Made by a program: the position numbers and the translations under genes
In this document: piece after piece, positions 25,120-32,619 of the stretch
Numbering within the stretch: the stretch's first letter is position 1
Layout of the letters: each line of letters opens with the position of its first letter
DNA from: CAYRGG01 sp964423745
GTDB lineage: Bacteria > Pseudomonadota > Gammaproteobacteria > Competibacterales > Competibacteraceae
DNA length: 42,946 nucleotides
Assembly: GCA_964423745.1 (NCBI GenBank)
Contig: CAYRGG010000037.1
Span: 1 to 42,946, forward strand
Direction of reading: 5' to 3'
The notes under the pieces: generated by a model
The model's input: only the letters and a program-made list of their open reading frames with translations
What the model was told of the DNA's origin: nothing
Databases searched by the model: none

Positions 25120-25593
25120 ATGTCTGCACATACTTTTATGTTTACCGATGTCAATGGCCAACCTTTGCATTTGCAAGAGTTCAAAGGGCGCCCGGTACTG
25201 GTGGTTAATACGGCCTCGGAATGTGCATACACCCCCCAGTATGCCGGTTTACAAAGGCTTTGGGAACGTTATCGGGAACAAGGATTAGTGGTGTTAGGCA
25301 TACCTTCCAACGATTTTGGCGCCCAAGAGCCTGGTAATGAAGAGGAAATTCGAGAATTTTGTATTACCCGCTACGGCGTCGATTTTCCCCTGACGGCAAA
25401 ACAAACCGTCATTGGGGGCAAAGCCCATCCTTTTTACCATTGGATTATGGAACAAACCGGTGAAGCTGGCGCACCGGGTTGGAATTTTCATAAATATTTG
25501 CTCGACGCCGAGGGCGAGTTAATCGATATGTGGCCATCTCGCGTCGAACCCCTGTCGGAAGAGATTATATCTGCTATTGAAGCCGTACTTTAG
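25120..25593 (+). CDS. glutathione peroxidase family protein (Cys type)
   Basis: The protein has 157 residues from the ATG at 25120, with AGAGG seven bases upstream; earlier in-frame starts add an unrelated N-terminus. It has a thioredoxin fold with the peroxidatic Cys35 in NTASECAYTPQY, Gln in NDFGAQEPG and Trp in GWNFHKYLLD. These are the catalytic residues of Cys-containing glutathione peroxidases, which usually run on thioredoxin in bacteria. Its second half is a little divergent (SECAY instead of the common SKCGF). It stands alone between moxR and the acetyltransferase. Confidence 0.9.
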   Translation: MSAHTFMFTDVNGQPLHLQEFKGRPVLVVNTASECAYTPQYAGLQRLWERYREQGLVVLGIPSNDFGAQEPGNEEEIREFCITRYGVDFPLTAKQTVIGGKAHPFYHWIMEQTGEAGAPGWNFHKYLLDAEGELIDMWPSRVEPLSEEIISAIEAVL

Positions 25594-25670
25594 AAGAGCT
25601 GTTTAACCTCTCGTTATTCTCGCCATGGATGGCAAGCACCGGTAGATAACCGCCTGCTACCCTCTATAGC

Positions 25671-25704
25671 AACTGGATTCCGGCAATCCCCGCCGGAATG
25701 ACGG
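25671..25704. repeat. short hairpin repeat, likely terminator
   Basis: TTCCGGC (25678-25684) pairs with GCCGGAA (25692-25698) inside a sequence of the form AACTGGATTCCGG...CCGGAATGACGGG. Palindromes of this type are scattered in intergenic DNA of many gammaproteobacteria. It lies between the convergent peroxidase and acetyltransferase genes and may end both transcripts. Confidence 0.55.
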
Positions 25705-25729
25705 GTGGGTAGTTACAATCAAGCAATAT

Positions 25730-26281
25730 TTACTCCCGCCAATACTTTGGATCACTGAGCGTATCAGCACAGCTCACCTGTCCACTCACCCGCTCCAGTG
25801 CTCCTGGATGGAGCTCCCGAACCATCCAGGCGTCAGCATTTTCCGGTGGGATGGGGTACGGAGCGTTAAATCCCCTTATCCCAGCGGCTGAAAAGCCATA
25901 TTTTGGATAATAGTCAGGGTGGCCCAGCACAAACACCAGTTCCACACCCGCTGCTTGCAACTGTTTTAATCCTGCTTTAATGAGTTCACCGCCGATGCTC
26001 TGGTTCTGGTGTTCTGGATGTACGGCTAGCGGGGATAGGATGGCCGAAGAAACCCTCTGCTGAGCAGACTTAATGCGTGTTTTTGTGAATAGAACATGGC
26101 CAACCACCTGATCACGGCTAGTCGCGATTAGCGATAATAAGGGGTGGGCGCTTGGGTCTTGCAATAAATCGGTAATGAGATCCGCAATTTCTTCTCCCTG
26201 TGCGTTGCCAAATGCGGCCATGACAACATCTGATATGGGCTGCCAATCGGATTTCAATGCTTTGCGTATTTCTAAACTCAT
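25730..26281 (-). CDS. GNAT-family N-acetyltransferase (YhbS-like)
   Basis: The protein has 183 residues from the ATG at 26281, preceded by AAGGTAAGATAT; the longer frame upstream is not needed. The GNAT fold includes the acetyl-CoA loop region (LSPLAVHPEHQNQSIGGELI) and the YhbS-type end VLGHPDYYPKYGFSAAGIRG. It would transfer an acetyl group to an unknown amine. It is divergent from the vapB-like gene, with a 76-bp gap. Confidence 0.85.
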   Translation of the reverse strand: MSLEIRKALKSDWQPISDVVMAAFGNAQGEEIADLITDLLQDPSAHPLLSLIATSRDQVVGHVLFTKTRIKSAQQRVSSAILSPLAVHPEHQNQSIGGELIKAGLKQLQAAGVELVFVLGHPDYYPKYGFSAAGIRGFNAPYPIPPENADAWMVRELHPGALERVSGQVSCADTLSDPKYWRE

Positions 26282-26297
26282 ATATCTTACCTTGAAT

Positions 26298-26317
26298 GTA
26301 AGGCATAAAAGCCTTAC
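26298..26317. promoter_or_regulatory. palindromic operator candidate for the toxin-antitoxin pair
   Basis: GTAAGGC (26298-26304) and GCCTTAC (26311-26317) form a perfect inverted repeat with a 6-base spacer in the short gap between the acetyltransferase and the antitoxin gene. AbrB/VapB-type antitoxins usually bind such palindromes in their own promoter, so this is the natural candidate. Confidence 0.45.
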
Positions 26318-26357
26318 CATTAAATAACACTTTACATGCTTAACTGAAGGTATAGCT

Positions 26358-26609
26358 ATGACAACGCTAAAAATCACTGCGAAAGGTCAGATCACTTTTA
26401 AACAAGCACTATTGAAACATATTGGCGTTGGTCCAGGCCAAAACATAGAGGCCGAAATGTTACCTGATGGTCGAATACTCGTCAGCGCTGCTCAACAAAA
26501 GGGCGCTATTGAAGATTTTATTGGTTGTCTAGCTCAAAAAAACATGCCGTCACTCAGTATTGATGAAATTAAGGAAATGACTGCTCAGGGCTGGGCAGGA
26601 AGAAGATGA
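26358..26609 (+). CDS. vapB: AbrB/SpoVT-type antitoxin
   Basis: The 83-residue protein starts with a swapped-hairpin AbrB DNA-binding domain (LKITAKGQITFKQALLKHIGV, then PDGRILV). A C-terminal arm (SIDEIKEMTAQGWAG) of the kind that wraps around a PIN toxin follows. AAGG eight bases upstream marks the start. The stop overlaps the toxin start by ATGA. As the antitoxin it would neutralise the toxin and repress the pair's own promoter. Confidence 0.85.
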   Translation: MTTLKITAKGQITFKQALLKHIGVGPGQNIEAEMLPDGRILVSAAQQKGAIEDFIGCLAQKNMPSLSIDEIKEMTAQGWAGRR

Positions 26610-27004
26610 AGTTAACCGCCGACACTAATGTGCTTATTAGGGCCGCTATCCAAGATGATAAAAAGCAGGCTGCTCAAGCAGCACAGGTCTTAGGAAAAGC
26701 GTCTCTCATCGCTGTACCCGTGCCGGTACTCTGCGAGTTTGTATGGGTGTTGCGTCGCGGCTATAAACAATCAACTACCGATATTTCAAGGGCGATTCAC
26801 CATCTTATGAAGGCTAGCAATATTGTCATGAACCGGCCTGCAGTCGAAGCAGGTTTGTCTGTCCTGGACGCAGGCGGTGATTTCGCCGACGGTGTTATTG
26901 CCTATGAGGGTGATTGGCTGGGTGCAGACGAATTCATCTCATTCGATAAAGAAGCAGTGTCCTTATTACAATCACAAGGAAAAGCTGCTCGTTTGTTGTC
27001 TTGA
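26606..27004 (+). CDS. vapC: PIN-domain toxin (VapC family)
   Basis: The 132-residue protein is a complete PIN domain, a Mg2+-dependent ribonuclease. Acidic residues expected at the active site are D6 (TADTNVL), E44 (VLCEFVW), D95 (GGDFADGVIAYE) and D114 (FISFDKEA). It is translationally coupled to the antitoxin. Its 3' part (26802-27012) is repeated at 29525-29735. Confidence 0.87.
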   Translation: MKLTADTNVLIRAAIQDDKKQAAQAAQVLGKASLIAVPVPVLCEFVWVLRRGYKQSTTDISRAIHHLMKASNIVMNRPAVEAGLSVLDAGGDFADGVIAYEGDWLGADEFISFDKEAVSLLQSQGKAARLLS

Positions 27005-27017
27005 GATAGTTAGCAAA

Positions 27018-27094
27018 TAGCCTGGATGAAGTGCAACGAAATCCGGGGTTAAACCCATGTTATCCCGGATTCCACTTCGTTACATCCGCCCTAC
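27018..27094. repeat. 77-bp hairpin repeat, copy 1
   Basis: TAGCCTGGATGAAGTGCAAC...AATCCGGG faces CCCGGATTCCACTTCG...CATCCGCCCTAC, giving a long imperfect hairpin. Elements of the form GTAGCCxGGATGAAGxGxAxCGxAATCCGGG are widely scattered in proteobacteria. The same element occurs at 33706-33782. Confidence 0.75.
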
Positions 27095-27116
27095 AAAGCT
27101 CATTTGTTGCCAGGAG

Positions 27117-27238
27117 CTTTAAAGAGATAACACAAAACGACGTATGCGTTGGGCGGCTTCAATGCAATCCGCCAGCGGTGGCACCAGCGCCATACGAACC
27201 CGTCGCTGGCCTGGATTAACGCCATTCACGGTGCGGCC
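27117..27238 (-). pseudogene. C-terminal fragment of dapC
   Basis: The minus strand encodes the last 40 or so residues of the aminotransferase at 33807-35003 (GRTVNGVNPGQ, then RVRMALVPPLADCIEAAQ and the same stop). Only two substitutions separate the DNA of this coding part. It starts directly at the junction with the IS4-type fragment and has no start of its own. Confidence 0.85.
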
Positions 27239-27241
27239 TAG

Positions 27242-27814
27242 CAGGATCAAGGGGTCCAATGGTTTAAGCCGAGTCAATGTCCAAAGTGGCTATGCGCCGA
27301 ACAATTTGCCGAGCTACCTGACATGCTGATAGTCCGTGAACTGCGCTACCGTGTTCAATGCCCAGGCTTTCGCACCCAACAGATTACCTTGGTGACCACC
27401 TTGGTTGATGCCCAGAGGTATCCGGCTCACGACATGGCCACGGTGTACTTTCGCCGGTGGCGAATTGAAACCCATCTGCACCACCTTAAGATCACTCTCG
27501 GCATGGATGTGCTCAAATGCGAAACCGTCGACGGCGTATTGAAGGAATTGGCTATGTTTGTCTTGGTCTACAATCTGGTTCGGTTGGTGATGTGTAAGGC
27601 CGCTCAAAACCAACAGGTGGATAGCGAGCGGATCAGCTTCATCGATGCCCTGCGGTGGCTGAGCAGCGCCCAGCCCGGCAAGCCACTGATCCCACTGGTG
27701 GTCAATCCCTGGCGACCTAATCGCTACGAGCCACGCGTCAGAAAACGCCGACCTAAAAAGTATAAACTGATGAATCAGTCTCGGCGCATACTTAAGCAAC
27801 AGCTGGCTGCATAA
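27242..27814 (+). pseudogene. IS4-family transposase, C-terminal part
   Basis: The frame is open from the junction at 27242 (QDQGVQWFKPSQCPKWL) to the stop at 27812-27814, about 190 codons. Landmarks of IS4-family DDE transposases are RELRYRVQCPGFRTQQITLV and FRRWRIETHLHHLKITLGMD (the Y/F-(2)-R-(3)-E-(6)-K signature with the catalytic Glu), then VDGVLKELAMFVLVYNLVR. The N-terminal half with the first Asp residues is missing, so the gene is dead. The break coincides with the end of the dapC fragment, which suggests that a rearrangement cut the IS at this point. Confidence 0.85.
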
Positions 27815-27815
27815 C

Positions 27816-27865
27816 CCTTTTTCTATAACTTAATGCCATTCCTTTTTCTATAACTTAATGCCATT
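27816..27865. repeat. two tandem 25-bp repeats at the IS4 remnant's right end
   Basis: The 25-base unit beginning CCTTTTTCTATAACTTAATG occurs twice without a gap (27816-27840 and 27841-27865). It is followed by CGGGTCTGACCCC and a T-rich run that could terminate transcription. This is probably the right end of the insertion sequence. Confidence 0.7.
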
Positions 27866-27954
27866 CGGGTCTGACCCCTTTTTATTTTTTTATTGGGTAA
27901 AAATCGGTTTTCATGCCATGATGCAGAAGTTGAAATTAATCATAATTCACATTC

Positions 27955-29502
27955 ATGGCAAAGTATAATCAAAATTCACGATTGATAACTGTTTTTCATG
28001 CTTTTCCGGCATTGGAAGACGGCACAACGCTTGCCGGGTATGCAGCGCTGATCCAGGCGCATGAACTATCTGTCGCAGCGCCGGATTATCTTTGTGCCAT
28101 CGGCGTTAAGCACAAAAAGTGTGACAAAGGCCGTTGGCGCATATTCACGCCTCGCCACGAACCGGAAGATAGCCTGCAAGGCCATCTTACTTTTGCCCTC
28201 AAGTACGAAGGCGTTGATCTGGCTGTTCTCAGAGCCCTGTTTGAGTCCATAGAGCTGCAGGATATAGAAGGCATTGTTAGATCAGCGCCTACGGGTGCTT
28301 ACAGCCGGCGAATATGGTTCTTATGTGAATGGCTTTACGAGAAAGAACTAGATATCGCTGATACAAAAAAGGGTAATTTTGTTCCCCTGATCAATGATGT
28401 TTTGCAATACCCAGGGCCATCTCGCGATTCCAAGCGTCATCGTGTCCGCAACAATCTGCCAGGCACACGACAATTTTGTCCGCTGATTAGACGTACCGAA
28501 AAGCTCGACCAATTTATCGCTATGAATCTTTCTCAGGCCGCGATAGATCGCATGGGCAAAATTCATGCAGACTTATTACGTCGAGCTGCAGCCTTTCTCT
28601 TGCTAAAAGATTCCAAAGCATCTTATACCATCGAGGGAGAAGCTCCGCCCCATAGCCGTATTAGACGGTGGGGTAAGATTATCGGTGAAGCTGGTTTACG
28701 TAAGCTAAGCATTAAAGAGTTAAAATATCTTCAGAACATTGTAATCGCTGATAATCGTTTTGTGACGCCAGGATGTCGTGTTGAGGGTGGTTTCGTTGGG
28801 GATCATGACCGCTCGACAGGTATGCTAATGCCCGTTCACATTTCGGCGCGTGCTGAAGACTTGGACAGTCTTCTCGCAGGTTTGATTGAAACCTACCAAC
28901 TTCTTGGTGATAGCGATTATGACCCCGTGCTTATGGCGGCGCTCATCGCTTTTGGTTTTGTCTTCATTCACCCGTTCGAAGATGGTAATGGCCGAATTCA
29001 CCGTTACCTGTTTCATCACGTCTTGGCGGAAAAAGGTTTCGTTTCCAAAGGTTGGATTTTTCCGGTTTCTGCCGTCATTTTGGAAAGGATTGATGAATAC
29101 AGGCTAACCCTAGAGCATTACTCAAAGCCTAGACTTAACTTGATCGAATGGCGGCCTACGGATAAAGGTAATGTCGAAGTGCTAAACGAGACAATCGATC
29201 TATACCGTTATTTTGATGCGACAAAGCAGGCAGAGTTTTTCTTTGAGTGTATTGGGGAGACCGTTGATAAAACACTACCTGAAGAGGTTGATTATCTCAT
29301 TAAGTATGACTTGCTCAACGACTTCATAAAGAACTACATAGATATGCCAGACAAGCTGGTTAATTTACTGATTAGGTTTCTAAATCAGAACAAAGGTAAG
29401 CTTTCAAAGCGTGCACATCAGAGAGAGTTCTCCGCACTTACCGAAACGGAAATTCAGGCAATCGAAAATAAATACGATCAGATATTTCTTAGTAGTGATT
29501 AA
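27955..29502 (+). CDS. Fic-domain AMP-transferase with N-terminal inhibitory motif
   Basis: The protein has 515 residues. The Fic core has the signature HPFEDGNGRIHR (catalytic H339), matching HxFx(D/E)GNGRxxR for nucleotide transfer. Upstream, S223-Y-T-I-E227-G fits the inhibitory (S/T)xxxE(G/N) motif placed N-terminal to the core, i.e. a class II self-inhibited Fic enzyme. The flap (GMLMPVHISA) lies before the core. The N-terminal 200 residues and C-terminal 120 residues are helical and probably target-binding; I do not recognise them. The ribosome-binding site is weak. The gene lies alone between the IS4 fragment and the truncated vapC copy. It could be a toxin or a regulator of a host target. 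Confidence 0.88.
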   Translation: MAKYNQNSRLITVFHAFPALEDGTTLAGYAALIQAHELSVAAPDYLCAIGVKHKKCDKGRWRIFTPRHEPEDSLQGHLTFALKYEGVDLAVLRALFESIELQDIEGIVRSAPTGAYSRRIWFLCEWLYEKELDIADTKKGNFVPLINDVLQYPGPSRDSKRHRVRNNLPGTRQFCPLIRRTEKLDQFIAMNLSQAAIDRMGKIHADLLRRAAAFLLLKDSKASYTIEGEAPPHSRIRRWGKIIGEAGLRKLSIKELKYLQNIVIADNRFVTPGCRVEGGFVGDHDRSTGMLMPVHISARAEDLDSLLAGLIETYQLLGDSDYDPVLMAALIAFGFVFIHPFEDGNGRIHRYLFHHVLAEKGFVSKGWIFPVSAVILERIDEYRLTLEHYSKPRLNLIEWRPTDKGNVEVLNETIDLYRYFDATKQAEFFFECIGETVDKTLPEEVDYLIKYDLLNDFIKNYIDMPDKLVNLLIRFLNQNKGKLSKRAHQREFSALTETEIQAIENKYDQIFLSSD

Positions 29503-29524
29503 CCATCATGAAATAACCGTCAAA

Positions 29525-29735
29525 ATCTTATGAACGCTAGTAATATTGTCATGAACCGGCCTGCAGTGGAAATGGGTTTGTCTGTCCTGGATGCAGACGG
29601 TGATTTCGCCGGCGGTGTTATTGCCTATGAAGGTGATTGGCTAGGTGCGGACGAATTCATCTCATTCGACAAAGAAGCAATCTGTTTACTGCAATCACAA
29701 GAAAAAGCTGCTTGTTTGTTGTCTTAAGATAGTTA
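29525..29735 (+). pseudogene. truncated vapC copy (C-terminal half)
   Basis: This 211-bp copy matches the 3' part of the vapC gene at 26606-27004. A frame of 65 codons starting at the ATG at 29530 reads like VapC residues 69-132. The copy has no first acidic residue, and the Asp corresponding to D95 is Gly (GDFAGGVIAYE). It cannot be an active nuclease. It forms the left half of copy 2 of the 437-bp duplicated unit. Confidence 0.85.
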
Positions 29736-29820
29736 TACCAATTCAATAAACGTTTGCATGCTTACGCCAGGACTTCGTCAGCAAATCACTCAAAAATAAC
29801 ACATGCAAACCAAGTTCTAT
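29736..29820. repeat. MITE-like element, copy B
   Basis: The sequence starts TACCAATTCAATAAACG and contains the perfect inverted pair GTTTGCATG (near 29752) and CATGCAAAC (near 29802). It matches 33607-33693 with some changes. It is preceded by GTTA, like the other copy. Similarity stops at CAAGTTCTA, so its right end is lost or replaced here. Confidence 0.65.
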
Positions 29821-29832
29821 TTGATATTATTA

Positions 29833-30003
29833 ATGAAATTATCCCCTATCAAATGCATATGGATTGCCGCATTATTACTAGGCTTACAACAAGTGCATAC
29901 TGGCTTATTTGATTGGTCAGCAACCCTTTGGGCAGAGCATGAAGGCCGGTCCTACAATCAAACTGTTACTGCCGGTACCTTTATTGGTTGCCAACTAGGT
30001 TAG
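29833..30003 (+). CDS. small hypothetical protein with one hydrophobic segment
   Basis: An open frame of 56 codons reads MKLSPIKCIWIAALLLGLQ and then a polar end. An upstream in-frame ATG at 29803 lies inside the MITE-like element. A single hydrophobic helix (about residues 7-20) could be a signal peptide. I do not recognise it. Its last 9 bases overlap the convergent gene's end. It may be a gene fragment. Confidence 0.25.
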   Translation: MKLSPIKCIWIAALLLGLQQVHTGLFDWSATLWAEHEGRSYNQTVTAGTFIGCQLG

Positions 30004-30432
30004 CTGGCGGTCATTGACCCTATAAATAGCTCTATTTCTTTTTATATACCCCAGCGTTGAGAAGATAGTTGCAATTATCCATAGTGCAGGCCCGACCAAA
30101 CCTTGTAGTGGTGGCTCATAACCGGGAATAAGAACAAAAGAGATGAAAGCGATATCAGTGCCGCTGACGAGAAGTAAATTTAACCAATACCCTAGAGCAT
30201 TATTATGCCAATTCATTTTCCAAGCAACCATGATGGATACGATAGAAATCGTAAGCATCAAGCCGGAGTTTTGGTAAATCCGCCCATGTGCTGCCGAAGG
30301 ATCAAGCTCTTCCAGCGGTGCTAATGCAGGGTCTAAAATAAACCAGGCCGCAAATATATGAAGAACAGACCATAGAATATAAATGATTGCCCCAATACGG
30401 GCATATTTTAAATCAGATGTTGTGTTGAGCAT
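29995..30432 (-). CDS. four-helix membrane protein of unknown function
   Basis: The protein has 145 residues with four hydrophobic segments: IGAIIYILWSVLHIFAAWF, LMLTISIVSIMVAW, LLLVSGTDIAFISFVLI and LVGPALWIIATIFSTLGYI. The start at 30432 has AAGGGA seven bases upstream. It lies 14 bp after the dehydrogenase gene and is probably co-transcribed with it under control of the TetR-type regulator. I do not recognise the family. Confidence 0.65.
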   Translation of the reverse strand: MLNTTSDLKYARIGAIIYILWSVLHIFAAWFILDPALAPLEELDPSAAHGRIYQNSGLMLTISIVSIMVAWKMNWHNNALGYWLNLLLVSGTDIAFISFVLIPGYEPPLQGLVGPALWIIATIFSTLGYIKRNRAIYRVNDRQLT

Positions 30433-30446
30433 TGCCTATTCCCTTT

Positions 30447-31199
30447 TCAAATTTGTGCCAAGCCACCATCGACGGCAAGATCAACACCATTGACATATGA
30501 GCTGTCGTTCGATGCTAAAAAGACAGCGGTACTCGCTATTTCACTCGGCGTTCCAAAACGGGCGAGCGGCACCTGTTGAGCAAAACCAGCCCCCAGCTCT
30601 TCCATCTGCTCTTCCGTAAGGCCGACTTTGCCGTAAATTGGAGTTCCAATGGGACCCGGGCTAATAGCATTTACGCGGATTTTTCGAGACTTTAAGTCAG
30701 TTGCCCATGTTCTTGCAAAAGAACGGACGGCTGCTTTTGATGCACTGTACACGCTAAAATTTTCAAAGCCTTTATATCCAACGATAGATGCATTAAGGAT
30801 AATTGATGCGCCCTCACTCAAAAGAGGCAAGGCTTTTTGAACGGTGAAGAACAAGCCTTTAACATTGATGTTAAAATGATAATCATAAAGCTCTTCGCTT
30901 GTTTCCTCTAAGGAGACAAATTTCGCAACGCCTGTATTGGCAAAAAGAATATCGACTCGACCATATTTGTCTTTGATTGTTTCATAAAGACGATTAAGGT
31001 CTTTAAAGTTTGAAACATCGCCCTGTACACCAAACGGATATTCTCCTAAAGACGAAACAGCCTCATCAAGCTCGGCTTGCCTCCGTCCGGTGATAATAAC
31101 CTTGGCCCCTTCATCTATGAAAGCTTGTGCAGTTGCCAATCCGATTCCCGAATTCCCTCCTGTAATAAGAGCTATTTTGTTTTCTAATTTACGCATCAT
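30447..31199 (-). CDS. short-chain dehydrogenase/reductase (SDR)
   Basis: The protein has 250 residues from the ATG at 31199, with GGAG seven bases upstream; the frame is open further upstream but AT-rich and unlike protein. It is a classical SDR: cofactor loop ITGGNSGIGLAT, ANTGVAKF (the NAG-like motif), catalytic Ser in ILNASIVGYKG, YSASKAAVRSF with the Tyr and Lys, and ISPGPIGTPIYG. The substrate is unknown. It is divergent from the tetR gene, and a promoter and two operator-like sites lie between them. Confidence 0.9.
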   Translation of the reverse strand: MMRKLENKIALITGGNSGIGLATAQAFIDEGAKVIITGRRQAELDEAVSSLGEYPFGVQGDVSNFKDLNRLYETIKDKYGRVDILFANTGVAKFVSLEETSEELYDYHFNINVKGLFFTVQKALPLLSEGASIILNASIVGYKGFENFSVYSASKAAVRSFARTWATDLKSRKIRVNAISPGPIGTPIYGKVGLTEEQMEELGAGFAQQVPLARFGTPSEIASTAVFLASNDSSYVNGVDLAVDGGLAQI

Positions 31200-31225
31200 A
31201 TCGATTCTCCAAAGGTTATTGAATA

Positions 31226-31248
31226 TTTTGTAATGTTCGCTACAATAA
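31226..31248. promoter_or_regulatory. TetR operator candidate 1
   Basis: The site reads TTTTGTAATG, five bases, TACAATAA. The half-sites TTGTA and TACAA form an inverted repeat. A second site with the same layout lies at 31280-31302. It sits at the predicted transcription start of the SDR promoter, where a bound repressor would block initiation. Confidence 0.55.
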
Positions 31249-31276
31249 TAATTACAGGTAATTAAAAGGTTGTCAA
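31248..31276 (-). promoter_or_regulatory. sigma70-type promoter of the SDR gene
   Basis: On the minus strand a consensus -35 box TTGACA (plus 31271-31276) is separated by exactly 17 bases from AATTAT (plus 31248-31253) as -10 box. Transcription would start near 31240, about 40 bases upstream of the SDR start codon and inside operator candidate 1. Confidence 0.6.
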
Positions 31277-31279
31277 TAA

Positions 31280-31302
31280 TTTTATAATGAATGATACAAA
31301 AA
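31280..31302. promoter_or_regulatory. TetR operator candidate 2
   Basis: The site reads TTTTATAATG, five bases, TACAAAAA, the same pattern as 31226-31248. It overlaps the tetR start codon at 31287, so the regulator probably represses its own gene as well. Confidence 0.5.
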
Positions 31303-31907
31303 TAGGAAAAAAGAGCCGCGGCCGTCCCAAAACTTTTGATCGTGATGAAGCGATTAAACAAGCGATGAAAATGTTTTGCGAGTATGGTTATCAAGGTACT
31401 TCTATGGCGGATTTGTCAAAGGCCATGGGGATGAATGCACCAAGCATCTATAATGCATTTGGTAGCAAGGAAGAGTTATTCACTCATGTTTTGGATGCCT
31501 ATCACACGCCGTTTGAAAACACACTTAGAGAACTATTTGATGGACCCAAATCAGTACAAGACGCATTTGAAACACTGTTCAACATGCTTAAAGAACAACA
31601 TGTGTGCGAAAGAGCTTTGGGATGTCTTATAGCCAATTCAGGAGTGATGCTTACAGGCAAAGAGAGTATCATCAGTGATAAGGTCAAGACCTTACATAAT
31701 TTAAATGAGCAGCTTTATTTCAAGCGTTTAAAACGCGCTCAAAAAGAAAAAGAGATTTCTGCAAATATTGATATCTCAAAACTAGCCAGATACGTGAATG
31801 GTATTGTTTTGGGCGCAGCGACCATGGCTAGAGGCCAACAAACACCCAACAGTGTGAAAGACTTTTTAGATCAGGGTTTTAATGGTTTTTTAAAGTTATT
31901 ATCTTAA
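31287..31907 (+). CDS. TetR-family transcriptional regulator
   Basis: The 206-residue protein has a lysine/arginine-rich start (KKSRGRPKTFDRDEA), the TetR helix-turn-helix (GYQGTSMADLSKAMGMNAPSIYNAFGSKEELF) and an all-helical ligand-binding part with CERALGCLIANSG. The start at 31287 has no good ribosome-binding site, so translation is probably weak. It is divergent from the SDR-membrane protein pair, which is the usual layout for a local repressor. The ligand is unknown. Confidence 0.88.
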   Translation: MNDTKIGKKSRGRPKTFDRDEAIKQAMKMFCEYGYQGTSMADLSKAMGMNAPSIYNAFGSKEELFTHVLDAYHTPFENTLRELFDGPKSVQDAFETLFNMLKEQHVCERALGCLIANSGVMLTGKESIISDKVKTLHNLNEQLYFKRLKRAQKEKEISANIDISKLARYVNGIVLGAATMARGQQTPNSVKDFLDQGFNGFLKLLS

Positions 31908-31977
31908 TAATTTTCACAATCAGTTTTATCGCTTTAAAAACAAGTTTGAAAAAATAAACTATAACCATGAATTCGTA

Positions 31978-32169
31978 ATGAAGTCAAATCTTATCAACGA
32001 TTTAGATGATTTTGGGGTGTGGGAAAATTATTATGATTCATTTTTTGAAGAAAGAGCAAAACTGGTAAGCAAGGAAACTAGTAAACGTATTATAAAGCAA
32101 AAAATTAAGATAAAAGAACAGCCAGAACTTAAAGATGACTACGAAGAAAATACTACGGTATCAGAATAA
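31978..32169 (+). CDS. small hypothetical protein
   Basis: A 63-codon frame is rich in Asp, Glu and Lys (LDDFGVWENYYDSFFEERAK). It is AT-rich like the SDR/TetR cassette and could be a real small protein. There is no clear ribosome-binding site and no family I recognise. Confidence 0.3.
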   Translation: MKSNLINDLDDFGVWENYYDSFFEERAKLVSKETSKRIIKQKIKIKEQPELKDDYEENTTVSE

Positions 32170-32228
32170 AAGCGAACAAGTTATCCCGCTGATCCGCAAA
32201 CAGGGGAGCATCAATAATCACGGGGTAC

Positions 32229-32600
32229 TCAAGCCGCTTGCCTCATTTCCTCAGTCGCGTCATTGTCGAAGCCAGGATACCATTCAGCAAACTTTGACCG
32301 AAGCTCACCGTTTTAGACCCAGGTACGCATCTGTAGCAATAAATGCGCACCTTTGTGAGACCATTGCATTTGTTGTTTCTTGGCGAAGCGTTTGCCAACC
32401 ACGCTGTTGACAGTTGATTCCACAAAAGCGGTTGATATCCGTCTTTCCGCACTCCCTTGGTAAGATATGAAAGATGTGAAGGGATATTTTGGGATGATTG
32501 ATAATCGACTGCCTCAGGTTGATTGGCGGTAAATGGCCGCTCACATAAGGGTTCTATGGTTGCTGAGGTAGAGTTCCTTACCACAGCGGGGGAGGCTGGT
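32229..32600 (-). pseudogene. ISKra4-like transposase remnant (C-terminal part)
   Basis: On the minus strand one frame reads STAFVESTVNSVVGKRFAKK and then QQMQWSHKGAHLLLQMRTWV, a stop (TAA), NGELRSKFAEWYPGFDND and a final TGA at 32229-32231. This is the typical end of the transposase family often annotated as ISKra4. An in-frame stop and at least one frameshift further upstream show it is dead. The family name is from memory of the motif and only moderately sure. Confidence 0.6.
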
Positions 32601-32619
32601 GACAGCAGTCTTTAGCAGT

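Larger units (their letters stand above)
26802..27238. repeat. 437-bp duplicated unit, copy 1 (vapC 3' end plus dapC 3' end)
   Basis: Bases 26802-27012 match 29525-29735 (211 bp each) and 27013-27238 match 33701-33926 (226 bp each; I count about five differences in the second part). In copy 1 the two parts are directly joined; in copy 2 they are separated by MITE-like repeats and 3.8 kb of DNA. The right part includes the last 40 or so codons of dapC on the minus strand, ending abruptly at 27238. Confidence 0.85.

Noticed and set aside
25120..25593. Selenocysteine glutathione peroxidase
   Set aside because: The peroxidatic residue is encoded by TGT (Cys35), not TGA.
27031..27329. Small plus-strand frames over the dapC fragment
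   Set aside because: They run through the hairpin repeat and the antisense strand of the dapC fragment; no sign of coding.
31283..31288. TATAAT as -10 box of the tetR promoter
   Set aside because: It overlaps the predicted start codon at 31287, so transcription would begin inside the gene; the bases are better explained as part of operator candidate 2.
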